Shown here in pieces: positions 63,047-64,000 of a stretch of 64,000 nt of DNA (positions within the stretch are counted from its first letter, which is position 1; each line of letters opens with the position of its first letter). The DNA is from JAHFUS01 sp035689115 (lineage in GTDB: Bacteria; Actinomycetota; Acidimicrobiia; Acidimicrobiales; GCA-2861595). Position numbers and translations under genes: made by a program. Where the stretch lies: assembly GCA_035689115.1 (NCBI GenBank), contig DASSMA010000029.1:1-64000 (forward strand). The letters run 5' to 3'. Below the pieces are notes generated by a model. The model worked only from the letters and a program-made list of their open reading frames with translations. It did not search any database and was not told where the DNA came from.

Positions 63047-64000
63047 CCACCGAACCGGGCCGCTCCGACTGGGGGCGGCGGGGCCCGGTGCTGCGGCGGG
63101 TCTGCCTCGCCGCGGCCGTGCTCTTCGTCGCCTCGCTCCTCGCCGTCGTGGCCCATCGCGCCGGCGGCCGGGCCGAGGCCATCCGGGCCGACGTCCCGCC
63201 CGCCACCACCACCGCGCCCACCACCACCACCACTACCACCACGGCGCCGCCGACGACCACCACCACGGCTGCACCCACCACCACGGCCGCGCCGGCCCCT
63301 GCGACCGCCCCCGCGCCGCGACCCAAGGTGAAGCCGGCGCAGGCTCCCTCCACCCTGCTGCCGCCGATCACCCTGCCGGTGCTGACGCCCCCCTCGCCCG
63401 CTCCGGCACCAGCCCCGAAGGGCCCGCCCGCCACCGGCCTCGGCCCGTACCTCGGGCTCGGCACCTGGGTCGACGTGTACGACTGGAGCGCCACCTACGC
63501 CCGGAACGGCATCACCGTGAGCGCCCTCGACGTGCGGGCCATGGTGGCGGCCGGCGTCCAGACGCTGTACATCCAGGCGTCCAAGCACGACTCGCCCACC
63601 GACATCCTCGAGCCCGAGCGCCTGCGGCCGTTCATCGACACGGCCCACAGCGCCGGCCTGCGCGTGGTGGTGTGGTACCTGCCGACGCTGGTGGACCCGG
63701 GCGCCGACCTCCGCAAGATCAAGGCCATCGCCGACCTGCCCAACACCGACGGCATCGCCATCGACATCGAGTCCAAGGACGTCACCGACGTCGCCGACCG
63801 CAACCGCCGCCTGGTCGACCTGAGCAGCGCCGTCCGCAGCATGCTCCCGGGCCGCACCATCGGCGCCATCGTGCTGCCGCCCGTGGCCCTCGAGGTCATC
63901 AACCCGTCCTACTGGCCGGGGTTCCCCTACCGGGAGATCGCGCCGTTCTACGACGTGTGGATGCCGATGGGCTACTGGACCAACCGCACGAGCGCCTCCG
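63043..64000 (+). CDS. Secreted/anchored TIM-barrel glycoside-hydrolase-like protein (3' end outside window)
   Basis: About 319 residues are visible. A signal or anchor helix (VCLAAAVLFVASLLAVVAHR) is followed by a Thr/Ala/Pro linker (residues ~45-120) and a barrel-like domain: LGTWVDVYDWSATYARNGIT, VAAGVQTLYIQASKHDSPTD, GLRVVVWYLPTLVDPGADL and NTDGIAIDIESKDVTDVADR. The IAIDIES acidic motif at a strand end and the WMPMGYW segment resemble putative glycoside hydrolases and GH25/DUF4015-like barrels. The start is either CTG 63043 in CTGA overlapping the previous stop, or GTG 63088 just before the hydrophobic helix. Confidence 0.72.
   Translation, partial: MTTEPGRSDWGRRGPVLRRVCLAAAVLFVASLLAVVAHRAGGRAEAIRADVPPATTTAPTTTTTTTTAPPTTTTTAAPTTTAAPAPATAPAPRPKVKPAQAPSTLLPPITLPVLTPPSPAPAPAPKGPPATGLGPYLGLGTWVDVYDWSATYARNGITVSALDVRAMVAAGVQTLYIQASKHDSPTDILEPERLRPFIDTAHSAGLRVVVWYLPTLVDPGADLRKIKAIADLPNTDGIAIDIESKDVTDVADRNRRLVDLSSAVRSMLPGRTIGAIVLPPVALEVINPSYWPGFPYREIAPFYDVWMPMGYWTNRTSAS

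Noticed and set aside
1..64000. tRNA, rRNA, CRISPR arrays, prophage or replication origin
   Set aside because: No cloverleaf-like sequence, rRNA signature, regularly spaced repeats, phage structural genes or DnaA-box cluster was noticed on reading both strands.

Overview
The window is very GC-rich (about 70% or more), with tightly packed genes that often overlap by 4 nt, many GTG/TTG starts, and actinobacterial-style families (DUF3151, DUF222 HNH, CAP plus GYWL-repeat proteins, SigE-like sigma factor, Tad pili). It most resembles an uncultured autotrophic member of the class Acidimicrobiia (Actinomycetota). The lineage is inferred from gene content, not from a marker gene.

Region 1 (1-18.0 kb) is a CO2-fixation island on the + strand. 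It opens inside cbbS (RuBisCO small subunit) and continues with an alpha-carboxysome operon: csoS2, csoSCA, csoS4A, csoS4B, csoS1, the acRAF-type RuBisCO chaperone, a 69-aa disordered protein with a near-terminal Trp (candidate McdB carboxysome-positioning protein) and a Nudix-ThiE-like fusion. The DabB-DabA inorganic-carbon pump, a CbbR-like LysR regulator and class I fructose-bisphosphate aldolase follow. A GAF histidine kinase/NarL response regulator pair on the - strand separates these from rpe, prk and ilvA (+). DAB would raise cytosolic bicarbonate, CsoSCA would convert it to CO2 in the shell, RuBisCO would fix it, and Fba, Rpe and Prk are Calvin-cycle enzymes.

Region 2 (18.0-30.6 kb): a - strand operon encodes a BNR-repeat membrane protein and two CooC/MinD-type P-loop ATPases. 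The second ATPase is interrupted by two in-frame TGA codons spaced U-x-U, exactly where CooC proteins carry their metal-binding C-x-C. A 6-bp/4-nt hairpin follows at the distance expected of a bacterial SECIS. I read it as a probable double-selenocysteine protein, and it is the most exciting item here. Next come Tad pilus genes (tadC, tadB, tadA, tadZ and cpaB on -, tadE and a tadG-like gene on +) and a VapBC module.

Region 3 (30.6-50.9 kb) holds cell-surface proteins with six GYWL-DGG repeats each, a YbdK-like carboxylate-amine ligase, a SigE-family sigma factor with a membrane beta-propeller partner, a PilB-type ATPase, a Ser/Thr kinase, a PHP hydrolase, and assorted metabolic and housekeeping genes (acyl-CoA synthetase, FAD oxidoreductase, AlkA, TyrS, HIT, VOC).

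Region 4 (50.9-64 kb) holds a DUF222-HNH gene, a decayed copy of the 5' end of putA, a two-component system, intact putA, a hemerythrin, a flavin reductase, a thioesterase, RNase D and small proteins, and ends inside a secreted TIM-barrel-like protein. Recurrent genome-level themes are NTGA gene overlaps using all four NTG start codons (CTG included) and long near-perfect palindromes at gene ends. I saw no tRNA, rRNA, CRISPR array or insertion sequence.
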